Of a stretch of 64,000 nucleotides of DNA, positions 1-8,726 are shown piece by piece. The stretch covers positions 1,426,001-1,490,000 of the forward strand of contig OZ243967.1 in NCBI GenBank assembly GCA_965214695.1. The letters run 5' to 3'. A program made the position numbers and the translations under genes. The notes beneath the pieces are model-generated. The model did no database searches and was not told where the DNA came from. It saw only the letters and a program-made list of their open reading frames with translations. How positions within the stretch are numbered: position 1 is the stretch's first letter; the number at the start of each line of letters is the position of its first letter. The DNA comes from JAPOXR01 sp965214695 (GTDB lineage Bacteria > Pseudomonadota > Alphaproteobacteria > Rhodobacterales > Rhodobacteraceae).

Positions 1-1
1 T

Positions 2-214
2 CGTGGCAACCAGCAGATCGGCGCGGTGCTGATCCGCAGGGCCGGGCGGGACAATCTGGTGATCATCTCCAGCGAGGAGAAGCTTGCACGGCTCGGTGGG
101 GAGCTCTACGTCGATAGTGGCGATCCGGAGCTTGACCGGGAACTGGAGGGATTCGTCGGGGTGCACACCGGTGCCGGGCGAAAAATGATGATGCGGCTCA
201 GCGCCGGGCAATGA
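2..214 (+). CDS. AcoX / ATP-NAD kinase-like protein, C-terminal fragment
   Basis: Only the last ~70 codons lie in the window; the frame is open from base 2 and ends at TGA 212-214. The tail carries the pattern V/I-D-S-G-D-P-E-L-D followed by G-F/Y-V-x-V-x-T-G, which I recognise from the C-terminus of the ATP-NAD-kinase-like AcoX family. Members have an NAD-kinase fold, and many are of unknown substrate. It lies on the same strand 108 bases before the GcvPA-like gene, so the two may be co-transcribed. The family call rests on the tail only; the catalytic N-terminal part is outside the window. Confidence 0.6.
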   Translation, partial: RGNQQIGAVLIRRAGRDNLVIISSEEKLARLGGELYVDSGDPELDRELEGFVGVHTGAGRKMMMRLSAGQ

Positions 215-268
215 TGCTGGCGGCGGTTGTGCGTTGCCAGTTCACCCCGTTGGTGCAACATTGCCGGC

Positions 269-295
269 GTTGCGCGGGGCTCGCGCCCCTGCAAC
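269..295 (+). other. Intercistronic hairpin before gcvPA
   Basis: GTTGC (269-273) pairs with GCAAC (291-295) and GGGGC (276-280) pairs with GCCCC (285-289) around a TCGC loop, with a small internal bulge. No T-run follows, so it is more likely an mRNA-stability or attenuating structure than a full intrinsic terminator. Confidence 0.35.
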
Positions 296-322
296 GAACC
301 GACAACAGGGAGGTAGGATATC

Positions 323-1735
323 GTGCCGACAAGCCAGCCATTCGTACATCCGTGGATGGCCAATTCCGGGTCCGACATCAAGGACGAGATGCTGGTCGAG
401 ACCGGGGTCGCCACCATTGAGGAGCTGTTCAGCCAGATCCCGGAGGACCACCGGCGCAAGCACCCGCTCGATCTTCCACCATCGCTCCGTTCGGAAGCCG
501 AGCTGCGCCGACATCTCGTCGCCACCCTGGACCGGAATCGGAATGCCGAGCAATATCTGAGTTTCCTGGGTGCAGGATGCTGGCAACACCATGTTCCTGC
601 CGTGGTCGATGAAATCGTTGGTCGAACCGAGTTCCTGACGCCGGTCTGGGGCTCGCCGCAATCCGATCATGGCCGCAACCAGGCATGGTTCGAATTCAAC
701 AGCCAGCTTGGCGAATTGCTGCATGCCGACGTGGTTCAGCTCCCGGTCTATAGCTGGGGATGCGCCATCGGCCATGCCGTGCGCATGGCGGCACGCATCA
801 CCGGTCGCCGCGAGGTGCTGCTCCCCCGTCACATCGATCCCGAACGCCTGGCGGTGGTGCAGTCCTATTGCGAGCCGCCGGACATGCCCGAACATGTCGC
901 GATCGTGCAGCTGGCGGCCGACGGCATGACCGGTGGTCTTGACCTCGCCGATCTTCGGGCGCGGATCTCGAGCAACACCGCGGCAGTCTATTTCGAGCAA
1001 CCCGGATATCTCGGGGCCATCGACCCGGCCGCCGCCGACATCGCCGCCATCGCCCGCAGCCATGGCGCCGAGACCATCGTCGGCGTCGATCCGATCTCGC
1101 TCGGCATCCTGAAGGCCCCCGGCGATTACGGTGCGGACATCATGGTTGGACCAACGCAGCCCCTGGGGGTGCACATGAATTGCGGTGGCGGGGTCGGCGG
1201 TTTCATGGCCTCCCGCGACGAGGAGAAATATGTCCGGGAGTTCAACGGGTTCCTGGTCTCGATTGCCCCGACCCGCAAGCCGGGGGAATTCGGCTTCGGC
1301 CTGGCCAGCGCCCACCAAACCTCCTACGGAATGCGCGAGGATGGCAAGGACTGGACCGGCAACTCGGTCTATCTCTGGGCAATTGCCGGTGCCGTCTACA
1401 TGTCGCTGCTGGGACCGGAGGGCTTCCGGGAAGTCGGCGAGCTGATCGTGACGCGGGCCAATTACGCCGCCCACCGGCTGGCGCAGATCAACGATGTGCG
1501 CATCGGCAGCACCGGCGGTTTTTTCAAGGAATTCGTCGTCGATTTCAACGCCACCGGCAGGACGGTCAGCCACATCAACCGAAAGCTGCGCAAGCGGCAC
1601 CGAATCTTTGGCGGCAAGGATCTCTCCGCCGAATTCCCGGAAATGGGACAAAGCGCACTCTACTGCGTGACCGAGATTCATTCGCTGGAGGATATCGACC
1701 GGTTGGCACATGCACTCGAGGAGGTCCTGTCATGA
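323..1735 (+). CDS. gcvPA: Glycine dehydrogenase (decarboxylating) subunit 1-like, PLP family
   Basis: A 470-residue protein resembling the N-terminal half of the split P-protein of the glycine cleavage system. That enzyme decarboxylates glycine and passes aminomethyl to lipoyl-GcvH. It has the typical GcvPA opening, a helical N-terminus followed by FLGAGCWQHHVPAVVDEI near residue 80, and the fold-type-I large domain with VGPTQPLGVHMNCGGG near residue 277. The start is GTG 323 with AGGGAGG at 307-313. Its stop overlaps the gcvPB start (ATGA). No gcvH or gcvT is visible in the window, so the complex may use distant partners or a different substrate. Assignment to the family is firm; glycine as the substrate is inferred. 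Confidence 0.8.
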   Translation: MPTSQPFVHPWMANSGSDIKDEMLVETGVATIEELFSQIPEDHRRKHPLDLPPSLRSEAELRRHLVATLDRNRNAEQYLSFLGAGCWQHHVPAVVDEIVGRTEFLTPVWGSPQSDHGRNQAWFEFNSQLGELLHADVVQLPVYSWGCAIGHAVRMAARITGRREVLLPRHIDPERLAVVQSYCEPPDMPEHVAIVQLAADGMTGGLDLADLRARISSNTAAVYFEQPGYLGAIDPAAADIAAIARSHGAETIVGVDPISLGILKAPGDYGADIMVGPTQPLGVHMNCGGGVGGFMASRDEEKYVREFNGFLVSIAPTRKPGEFGFGLASAHQTSYGMREDGKDWTGNSVYLWAIAGAVYMSLLGPEGFREVGELIVTRANYAAHRLAQINDVRIGSTGGFFKEFVVDFNATGRTVSHINRKLRKRHRIFGGKDLSAEFPEMGQSALYCVTEIHSLEDIDRLAHALEEVLS

Positions 1736-3285
1736 CCGACGACAATCTGCGCCGATACCATTCGGCGGTCTGGTCGGAGCCGGTGATCATGGAAATGGGT
1801 CATCCGGGACGGCGCGGCCAGATCTACCCGGCGCCGGATGAGCGAGTCACCGAAACGGTAGGTACGGCCAGCGAGCTGGTGCCGCCTTCGATGCTGCGGC
1901 AGGATCGTCCGGCCCTGCCGGAGATGACTGAACCCGAGGTGCAGCGGCACTACCTGCATCTTTCGCAGGAGACCCTCGGCATGATGGGTGTCTCGCTGTT
2001 CGGCACCTGCACCATGAAATACAATTCCCGGCTCGGCGAGACCGTCGCCATGCGCCCTTCGATGGCCGAGTTGCATCCGCTGCAGGATGAACGGACGCTG
2101 CAGGGCATCCTCGAGATCATTCACGAATTTGACCTGATCCTGCGAGAACTTTCCGGGATGGACCAGTTCATCTTCCAGGCGGGCGGCGGCGCCGACGCTG
2201 CCTATACCCAGTCGGTGGTGACCCGTGCCTATCACGCCCATCGCGGGGAGTTGGATCGGCGAGACGAGATCATCACCTCGATACAGGCCCATCCATGCAA
2301 CGCGGCAACGGCAGCGGCAGCCGGGTTCAGGATCGTCACCCTGCCGCTGGGACCTGAAGGCTATCCGCCGCTCGACGCCTTGCGGGCGGCAGTCTCCGAC
2401 CGGACGGCGGCGCTGCTGATCAGCAATCCGGACGACATGGGCATCTACAATCCCGAGATCCGGGAATGCACCCGAATCGTGCATGGCGCCGGCGGGTTGT
2501 GCTTTTATGACCATGCCAATTTCAACGGGGTGATGGGCAAGATCTGTGCCCGGGAACTGGGCTTCGACGCCTGCATGTTCATGCTGCACAAGACATTCGG
2601 CGCGCCCAAGGGCGGCGGTGGGCCGGCCGTCGGTGCCTATGGCTGCAGCGAGGAATTGGCCCCGTTTCTGCCGACGCCGGTCGTGACCCACGACGGAAAG
2701 CGCTACCGGCTCGACAGCGACCGGCCGCTCAGCGCCGGCCGGGTGCGGGAATTCTGGGGGAACATTCCCCAGGTCATGAAGGCATATGCATGGGCCCGCT
2801 CCATGGGTGCCGACGGCATCAATGAGGCATCCGACCTGTCGGTGCTGGCCAACAACTACATGGACAGCAGGCTGGCCGGGGTCCGCGGCCTGGAGCGCTC
2901 CAACCCGCAGCTTGATGTCCCCCGCCTGGAAATGACCCGCTGGGGTCTCGGGCCGATGAAGGACGAGACCGGAATCGGCACGGTGGATGTCGCCAACAGG
3001 ATGGCCGATTACGGGATCGATCCCTACTGGATGAGCCACGAGCCCTGGGTGGTGCCGGAGCCCTTCACGCCGGAAGCCGGTGAAATGTATTCCCGGGAGG
3101 ATCTCGACCACTGGATTGCAGTCATCCGACAGATCTCCGCCGAGGCCTATAGCGACCCGGAGCTGGTCAGGTCGGCCCCGCATCGCCAGGCGATTCACCA
3201 GGTCGAGGGCGGCGTCTTCGACGATCCGGAGAAATGGGCCATGACCTGGAGGGCCTATCTGCGCAAGCACCGAGACCGGGCATAG
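1732..3285 (+). CDS. gcvPB: Glycine dehydrogenase (decarboxylating) subunit 2-like, PLP-binding
   Basis: A 517-residue partner of the preceding gene, equivalent to the C-terminal half of one-piece GcvP. The PLP-binding lysine is K287 in MLHKTFGAPKGGGGPAVGAY; the glycine-rich loop after the lysine is a hallmark of the P-protein, though canonical GcvPB has HKTFSTPHGGGGPG, so the loop is divergent. The N-terminus carries the family GTCTMKYNSR element near residue 99. A longer upstream reading exists in this frame but runs antisense to codon logic through gcvPA; ATG 1732, overlapping the gcvPA stop, is the natural start. It should act as a heterodimer or heterotetramer with GcvPA in the cytoplasm. 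Confidence 0.82.
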   Translation: MTDDNLRRYHSAVWSEPVIMEMGHPGRRGQIYPAPDERVTETVGTASELVPPSMLRQDRPALPEMTEPEVQRHYLHLSQETLGMMGVSLFGTCTMKYNSRLGETVAMRPSMAELHPLQDERTLQGILEIIHEFDLILRELSGMDQFIFQAGGGADAAYTQSVVTRAYHAHRGELDRRDEIITSIQAHPCNAATAAAAGFRIVTLPLGPEGYPPLDALRAAVSDRTAALLISNPDDMGIYNPEIRECTRIVHGAGGLCFYDHANFNGVMGKICARELGFDACMFMLHKTFGAPKGGGGPAVGAYGCSEELAPFLPTPVVTHDGKRYRLDSDRPLSAGRVREFWGNIPQVMKAYAWARSMGADGINEASDLSVLANNYMDSRLAGVRGLERSNPQLDVPRLEMTRWGLGPMKDETGIGTVDVANRMADYGIDPYWMSHEPWVVPEPFTPEAGEMYSREDLDHWIAVIRQISAEAYSDPELVRSAPHRQAIHQVEGGVFDDPEKWAMTWRAYLRKHRDRA

Positions 3286-3505
3286 GCCGCCGCCCCGGCA
3301 TACCGGGGGCCCGCCGCAATCCAGGCATGCATCCCGGCAGGCTGGCCTGGCCCATTGGCCGGGTTGCGTGCCAGTACGCAGTTGACCTTTGTGCCGGGTT
3401 GTTTGAAAACATGGCGGAGGGAGCGGTGGCCGTCATTCGGGCCGTCATTCCTGCATCGGGGCGGCCGCACCGGCTGCCCGCATTTACAAATTGGGAGGTT
3501 TGCTC

Positions 3506-4324
3506 ATGCTCAGGGCAATTTTACGCCGGGTCTCCATCCTGTTGACCCTCGTCGCCGGATTGGCGATTTCAACAAGCGCCGTTCAGGCCAAGTCACTTGA
3601 TGATATCCTCAAGGATGGCGTGATCCGGATCGGCATCAATCCGAATTTCCCGCCCAACAGCTCGCGCAATTCGGATGGCGAGTGGGAAGGTTTCGACATC
3701 GATATCGGCAACATGCTTGCGGCTGCGCTCAAGGTCGATGTCGAGTGGGTGCCGACCGAGACCAAGGACCGCGTTCCGTTTCTCGTGGCCGACACCATCG
3801 ATCTGTCGCTTGGGGCCCTGACGCGTAATTCAGAGCGGGCAAAACTCATCGAATATACCGTTCCCCTGCATACCGAGGTGCTGGCAGCGCTGACGACCGA
3901 AGAGGTCGCCGCCGAAATGTGGCAGGATCTCAACTCCGATGACATCACCCTGGCCAATATCCGCAGCTCCTGGGTGATCGACTGGCAGAAGCAGAACATG
4001 TCGAATGCCAAGCAGGAGATTGTCGACACGATTCCGGACGTCGTCCGCCTCGTGGCCCAGGGGCGGGCCGATGCCATTGTCGAGAATATCGATTTCTTCA
4101 TGTCGCACACCAAAAACCATCCGAACGTGAACTGGAAGGTTCTCGAGGATCCGATCTTTGTCGGCTATTGCGCCATCGGCGTCAGCAAGAACAATTACGG
4201 GTTGCGCGATGTGCTGAACATCATTCTCTACAACCTGCATTCGTCGGACATGGTGAATGCCACCTGGGAGAAGTGGTACGGCGCACCGATGCTGGTGAAA
4301 GTCGAACCGAACCCCTACTTCTGA
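3506..4324 (+). CDS. Amino-acid ABC transporter substrate-binding protein (SBP family 3)
   Basis: A 272-residue periplasmic binding protein. Residues 1-25 form a Sec signal peptide (basic MLRAILRR, hydrophobic core, cleavage near VQAKS). The mature protein opens with LDDILKDGVIRIGINPNFPP and then WEGFDIDIGNMLAAAL, classic for polar amino-acid/GlnH-like binding proteins. ATG 3506 has GGGAGG at 3493-3498; an in-frame TTG at 3491 lacks a ribosome site. It heads the SBP-permease-permease-ATPase operon and probably delivers an amino acid used by the enzymes on either side. Which amino acid cannot be read from the sequence. Confidence 0.88.
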   Translation: MLRAILRRVSILLTLVAGLAISTSAVQAKSLDDILKDGVIRIGINPNFPPNSSRNSDGEWEGFDIDIGNMLAAALKVDVEWVPTETKDRVPFLVADTIDLSLGALTRNSERAKLIEYTVPLHTEVLAALTTEEVAAEMWQDLNSDDITLANIRSSWVIDWQKQNMSNAKQEIVDTIPDVVRLVAQGRADAIVENIDFFMSHTKNHPNVNWKVLEDPIFVGYCAIGVSKNNYGLRDVLNIILYNLHSSDMVNATWEKWYGAPMLVKVEPNPYF

Positions 4325-4334
4325 GAACCTGATG

Positions 4335-4366
4335 CGAAGGCGGGTTTCCCCGGAAGCCCGCCTTCG
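4335..4366 (+). other. Hairpin between binding-protein and permease genes
   Basis: A perfect 10-base stem (CGAAGGCGGG 4335-4344 with CCCGCCTTCG 4357-4366) can extend inward through a G-T pair and TTCC/GGAA. No T-run follows. It sits just after the SBP stop, where such structures commonly protect the 5' message and make the binding protein more abundant than the permeases. Confidence 0.5.
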
Positions 4367-4395
4367 TTCCAGCGCGACATTCCCGGCGGACACGC

Positions 4396-5073
4396 ATGAA
4401 TTATACATTTCAGTGGGGTGTTGCGCTGCAGCACCTTCCCGGTCTCCTTGAGGGCGCCCAGCTTACCTTCATCATCGGCTTCCTGACATTCTGGGGTGCA
4501 TCGCTGGTCGGGCTGGTGATGGCTGCGCTCAAGACCTTTGGCGGTCCGATCATCCGCCGCCTCGTCGGTGCCTATGTGGTGTTCTTCACCAATACCCCGG
4601 CGCTGATCCAGATCTGGTTCCTGTATTTCGGGCTGCCGGATGTGGGAATCGTCTGGGACAAGTTCACCTGCATGTTGATCGGCCTCATCCTGAATTCCGG
4701 TGCCTACCTGACCGAAATCATCCGTGCCGGTTTCATCTCGGTGCGAAGGAATGAAATCGAGGCCGCCGAATCCCTCGGCTTTTCGCTGGTTCAACAGATC
4801 TGGTATGTCATCGTTCCCCACATCGCCAAGACCATCTACCCGGCGTTGGCCAACTTCTTCATCGTCATCCTGGTCATGGGCACATCGATCGGATCGGTGA
4901 TCGGGGTCCAGGAACTGACCAGCCAGGCCAAGGATTTGGCGACCGTCGACTACCGGTACCTGGAAGTCTTCACCATCGCCGCCGGAATCTATGTCGTGCT
5001 CACCATCGTCGCCAGCATTTCACTGGCGCTGGTCGGCCGCCACGCCTTCCGGGTCAAGGCAAAGATCTTCTGA
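4396..5073 (+). CDS. Polar amino-acid ABC transporter permease (HisM/GlnP type)
   Basis: A 225-residue inner-membrane permease. Hydrophobic segments cover most of the chain, and the cytoplasmic EAA loop reads IEAAESLGFSLVQQIWYVIVP near residue 120, the coupling helix that docks on the ATPase. GAYLTEIIRAGF just before it is typical of the PAAT family. It follows the binding protein after a hairpin and precedes a second permease of the same type, so the channel is probably a heterodimer. Confidence 0.88.
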   Translation: MNYTFQWGVALQHLPGLLEGAQLTFIIGFLTFWGASLVGLVMAALKTFGGPIIRRLVGAYVVFFTNTPALIQIWFLYFGLPDVGIVWDKFTCMLIGLILNSGAYLTEIIRAGFISVRRNEIEAAESLGFSLVQQIWYVIVPHIAKTIYPALANFFIVILVMGTSIGSVIGVQELTSQAKDLATVDYRYLEVFTIAAGIYVVLTIVASISLALVGRHAFRVKAKIF

Positions 5074-5091
5074 CCGGGACGCGGGGGAAGG

Positions 5092-5784
5092 GTGGCAACG
5101 GTGCAGATGCTCGAACGGCTGGCGGACGAGATCCCGCGGTTTTTCACCTGGGGAAACGTGGTCCTGCTCGGCGAGGCCATGGGCGTCACCCTGTCGATGA
5201 CCCTGGTCGGCTGCGTGCTTGGCTTCGTGTTTGCCTTCGTCATCGCCTTTACCCGACAGGTTCCGGGCATCGTGACCCTGCCGCTGCGCACGGCTGCAAT
5301 CCTGTTCGTCGAGGTGTTTCGGCGTATCCCCTTCCTGGTGGTGCTGTTCCTGGTGCTGTTCTTCATCCAGGCGGTTGCCCGCGGCACATCGCTGTTCACG
5401 GTCGCCGTGGTGTCGATCTGCATCTACTCGACCGCCTATATTGCCGACATCATCCGCGGCGGCTTCGAGTCGGTTCCCCGCCAGCAGATCGAGGCGGCAC
5501 GGGCAATGAACTTCTCGCATTTGCAGATCCTGGGCTCGATCATCGTCCCGCAATCCTGGCCGGTCATCCTGCCGCCAGCCGTCGCCTTCATGGTCGGCTT
5601 CATCAAGGACACCTCGCTGGTCAGCCAGATCGGTGTCTTTGAACTGACGTTTCGTGCCCGAGAGCTCAACAATATGGGATTTTCGGGTATCCTCGTATTC
5701 GGCATCATCGCCTTCCTGTATTTTGCCATCTCCTACCCGCTGACGCGTTGGGGGCAATGGCTGGAGAAGAGACTTGAACGCTGA
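5092..5784 (+). CDS. Polar amino-acid ABC transporter permease (second subunit)
   Basis: A 230-residue PAAT permease with the same architecture as its neighbour. The EAA motif reads IEAARAMNFSHLQILGSIIVPQ (split around residue 142), preceded by YIADIIRGGFES. Start choice is uncertain: GTG 5092 sits directly on the GGGGGAAGG run, while GTG 5101 or ATG 5107 would have normal spacing from it (5082-5090). The 3' end overlaps the ATPase start by 11 bases, implying translational coupling. Confidence 0.87.
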   Translation: MATVQMLERLADEIPRFFTWGNVVLLGEAMGVTLSMTLVGCVLGFVFAFVIAFTRQVPGIVTLPLRTAAILFVEVFRRIPFLVVLFLVLFFIQAVARGTSLFTVAVVSICIYSTAYIADIIRGGFESVPRQQIEAARAMNFSHLQILGSIIVPQSWPVILPPAVAFMVGFIKDTSLVSQIGVFELTFRARELNNMGFSGILVFGIIAFLYFAISYPLTRWGQWLEKRLER

Positions 5785-6526
5785 GAATTCGCACCACCTG
5801 GAGATCAGGGGGGCCTGCGCAAGCTATGGACGCACCCCCGTGCTTCGGGGCGTCGACCTGACGCTGGCCAAGGGCGAGGTTGTCGCCCTGATCGGGCCGT
5901 CAGGGTCCGGAAAGTCGACCGTGCTGCGCATGATCATGGGCCTGACGCCACCAGCCGACGGGCAGATTCGCCTGGATGGCGAGGAGGTCGATTATCGGAA
6001 AGCCGCCAGCCTGCGCCGTGTCCGCGACCGGATCGCGGTGGTGTTCCAGCAATACAACCTGTTCCAGAACATGGATGTGCTCAGGAATGTCACCATCGCG
6101 CCGCTCAAGATCAAGAAGGTGCCGCATCGGACCGTCATGGAAAATGCCGAAAAGGTGCTGGCAAAGGTTGGCCTCGCCGACAAGCTGAAGGCCTATCCGG
6201 ACGAACTATCGGGGGGCCAGCAGCAACGGGTGGCCATCGCCCGGGCGCTGTGCCTGAGCCCCGAGATCCTGCTGCTTGACGAGGTGACCTCGGCGCTGGA
6301 CCCCGAACTGGTGAAGGAGGTTCTCGACACCATCCGCGACCTGGTTGCCGAGGGCATGACCATGCTGATCGTCAGCCACGAGATGGCGTTCGTGCGGGAG
6401 GTGGCGAGTCGGGTGATCTTCATGGATGACGGCCTCGTGGTCGAGGCTGGCGATCCAAAGGCAATCTTCGACAACCCGACGCAGGCGCGGACCGGTGAAT
6501 TTGTCAGCAAGATCCTGCGGCACTGA
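5774..6526 (+). CDS. Polar amino-acid ABC transporter ATP-binding protein
   Basis: A 250-residue ATPase with Walker A GPSGSGKST (residues 41-49), Q-loop VFQQYNLF, signature LSGGQQQR, Walker B ILLLDEVTSALD and the H-loop SHEM. All are intact, so it should hydrolyse ATP. The start is TTG 5774 behind GGAGAAGAG; no ATG or GTG occurs upstream of the Walker A region in this frame. It closes the importer operon and ends 11 bases from the convergent DAO-family gene. Confidence 0.9.
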   Translation: MNAENSHHLEIRGACASYGRTPVLRGVDLTLAKGEVVALIGPSGSGKSTVLRMIMGLTPPADGQIRLDGEEVDYRKAASLRRVRDRIAVVFQQYNLFQNMDVLRNVTIAPLKIKKVPHRTVMENAEKVLAKVGLADKLKAYPDELSGGQQQRVAIARALCLSPEILLLDEVTSALDPELVKEVLDTIRDLVAEGMTMLIVSHEMAFVREVASRVIFMDDGLVVEAGDPKAIFDNPTQARTGEFVSKILRH

Positions 6527-6537
6527 TGGCGCGCCGC

Positions 6538-7677
6538 TCACGCATAGCGGGATGCCGAGAATTGCGCCATGCTGGGGGCGGTGCGCCTGCCGAGCACCTG
6601 GTCGGCAACGGCCCTTGCCGCGATCGGACCACCGGTAAATCCCATCCACGGGAACATGTTCATGTAGAAACCCGGATGCCCCGGAACCTCGCCGAGGATC
6701 GGCAACCAGTCGGCCGTTCCATTGACGATGGCCGGCCAGCTTCGCAAGAGGTGAATGTCGGCAAGCGCCGGCACTATCCCGAGCGCAATCCGCAAATTGT
6801 CGCGCAGCGACCGCAAATCGACGGTGAGCCTGTCATCGCTGCTGCGCCGGGTCGACGGCCAGCCGCCGCCGATGATGAAGGTGCCATTCTTCATCTGCTT
6901 GAGCGTGAGCCTGTCCTCGGCGGCATAGACGAGGTGCGACACCAACTCGACTGCCGGTTCGGTAACGCTGACCTGTATCGGGTGTGCCTCGACCGGAAGC
7001 CGGATCCCCAGCATGCCGGCAACATTGCCGGCGCCGGCGCCGGCACAGTTGACGATACGCCGTGCATGGATTCTGTCGGACGGGGTTGCGGCCACGAACC
7101 CCTCGGCAACGGCATCGAGACCGAGGATCCCGGTGCATTGCATGGCGCGGGCGCCATGGCGCATGGCAGCGGAGGCAAGACCGCTCGTGGCCTGCAACGG
7201 GTCGGCGCTGCCCTCGCCGGGGCAGAAGGCGCCGCCGATGGCGTCCTCGGCAAGATACGGGGCCAGCGAATGAATGTCCCCCCGCCCGACGAGTTCGATA
7301 TCGACGCCGGCCTGGCGTTCGATCGCCACCTTCCGCTCGATGTCGCGCATCTGCTGCCCGGTGCGGGCGACCAGCAACCCGCCGGTGATCCGGATGCCAA
7401 GATCGGCATCGACCTCATCGTCGATCGCGGTCCACAGCTTGGTCGATTCGACCAGCAGTGGTATGACAGGTGCAAATGCACGGGCCCATTCCTCGCCCTC
7501 AAGGAGGAACATGTCATGCGGAATCTGGATGTGGAGACTGCCGGAATTGGCGCCGGATGCCTGGGTGTTGAATTCGAACTGGTCGACGACCAGGACGTCG
7601 ACTCCCTCCCGGGCAAGGAAATAGGCGGTTGCAGCACCGGCGAGACCGCCGCCGATGATCAACACATCGGTCTTCAT
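6538..7677 (-). CDS. FAD-dependent amino-acid/amine oxidase (DAO family)
   Basis: A 379-residue flavoprotein. The N-terminal dinucleotide fold has GGGLAGAATAYFLAREG and an acidic second strand (VLVVDQ), and the C-terminus has the DAO closing motif around GFTGGPIAARAVADQVLG. The family oxidises C-N bonds of amino acids and secondary amines (sarcosine, glycine, D-amino acids, opines, D-hydroxyproline) to imines. It has no signal peptide. It is divergent from the DapA-family gene with only 48 bases between the starts. It is a candidate beta subunit for the fused ferredoxin/FAD dehydrogenase at 11.9-13.7 kb, by analogy with HcnABC and D-hydroxyproline dehydrogenases; that pairing is inference. 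Confidence 0.85.
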   Translation of the reverse strand: MKTDVLIIGGGLAGAATAYFLAREGVDVLVVDQFEFNTQASGANSGSLHIQIPHDMFLLEGEEWARAFAPVIPLLVESTKLWTAIDDEVDADLGIRITGGLLVARTGQQMRDIERKVAIERQAGVDIELVGRGDIHSLAPYLAEDAIGGAFCPGEGSADPLQATSGLASAAMRHGARAMQCTGILGLDAVAEGFVAATPSDRIHARRIVNCAGAGAGNVAGMLGIRLPVEAHPIQVSVTEPAVELVSHLVYAAEDRLTLKQMKNGTFIIGGGWPSTRRSSDDRLTVDLRSLRDNLRIALGIVPALADIHLLRSWPAIVNGTADWLPILGEVPGHPGFYMNMFPWMGFTGGPIAARAVADQVLGRRTAPSMAQFSASRYA

Positions 7678-7725
7678 TCGCCTTCCCCGCGTCCCCAGCT
7701 CCGCTCATAACCGGGAGACCTACTC

Positions 7726-8688
7726 ATGACCAAGACATTCCGTGGCAGCTACACCGTCACCATCACACCGTTCACCGGCGACGGCAAGCACATCGACCTT
7801 GCCGCCTGGGAGAATTTCCTGGACTGGCAGATGGAATGTGACGTGCCGGGGATCATCATTCTCGGCACCACCGGCGAATTCCTGACCATCAGCGACGACG
7901 AGCGCCACCAATTCGTCGAGGCCAGCGTCAATTACTGCCGCGGGCGGATGGATGTGCTGGTCGGGACCATGAACGCCCATACCCCCAGGGCGGTGGAATA
8001 TTCGATGGAAGCCGAAAAGCTGGGTGCCGACGGGTTGATGATCATCCCGCCCTACTACTACACGCCGACCGAGGACGAGATCTTCAACTACTACCGGGCA
8101 ATCTGCGACAAGGTCTCGATCCCGATCATGCTCTACAACAATCCCTTCACCTCGAATGTGGACATGTCGGCCAGCTTCGTTGCCCGCCTGACCCGGGCAT
8201 TCGAGCAGATCCGCTATATCAAGGAAGCCAGCCAGGCGGCGGGCCGGGTCTACGACATGGTCGAGGAAACCGACGGGATCATGAACGTGTTTGCCGGCCA
8301 GCGGATCGTCGAATCCTATCTCGAAGGTGCGGTCGGCTACGTCAACCCCTATGGAAACTACATTCCCCGGGCATCGCGGGCCATCTGCGACTACATTGTC
8401 GATGGCCGCTGGGATGATGCAAAGAGGATCCAGCGGCGCATCAACAGGATGCAGGCCATCATCAATGAGGGGCATCCGACCTATGGTCACCAATGCTATG
8501 CCAAGGCGCTGACGACAGCGGCCGGCTATCCGGTCGGTGATGTCCGGCCGCCATTGATGTCCTTTGGCGAGCTCGGCGAGGAAGGGTCAAACCGGGTTGC
8601 GCAACTCCTGCCGATCATGGACGAACTCGACGCCCTGGTCGACAGCATCGAGACGGCGCGAGCACGGGACGTCCGGCCGGCCGCCTGA
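7726..8688 (+). CDS. DapA/N-acetylneuraminate lyase-family protein
   Basis: A 320-residue TIM-barrel class-I aldolase/dehydratase. The Schiff-base lysine is K166 in YIKEAS and the proton-relay tyrosine is Y137 in LYNNP; the GTTGEF substrate loop lies near residue 48. The family includes dihydrodipicolinate synthase, NanA, KDG aldolase and the pyrroline-4-hydroxy-2-carboxylate deaminase of hydroxyproline catabolism. The last would fit the adjacent DAO-family gene and fused dehydrogenase, but residues separating subfamilies cannot be judged by eye. ATG 7726 follows GGGAGA. Confidence 0.85.
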   Translation: MTKTFRGSYTVTITPFTGDGKHIDLAAWENFLDWQMECDVPGIIILGTTGEFLTISDDERHQFVEASVNYCRGRMDVLVGTMNAHTPRAVEYSMEAEKLGADGLMIIPPYYYTPTEDEIFNYYRAICDKVSIPIMLYNNPFTSNVDMSASFVARLTRAFEQIRYIKEASQAAGRVYDMVEETDGIMNVFAGQRIVESYLEGAVGYVNPYGNYIPRASRAICDYIVDGRWDDAKRIQRRINRMQAIINEGHPTYGHQCYAKALTTAAGYPVGDVRPPLMSFGELGEEGSNRVAQLLPIMDELDALVDSIETARARDVRPAA

Positions 8689-8726
8689 GCCGTGCGGTCC
8701 CCTGGCGACACCCGGCAGAAACGGAG

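Noticed and set aside
242..1711. 489-codon minus-strand frame opposite gcvPA
   Set aside because: Antisense shadow of a high-GC gene; no motif, and the plus-strand gene has clear family features. The same applies to long frames at 1678-3270(-), 8763-10409(-), 11885-13483(+), 16462-18006(+), 48063-50111(+), 52704-54095(-) and 61438-63450(-).
1180..1731. N-terminal extension fusing gcvPB to upstream sequence (701-codon frame)
   Set aside because: The extension lies in the wrong frame of gcvPA and is not P-protein-like; ATG 1732 overlapping the gcvPA stop is the natural start.
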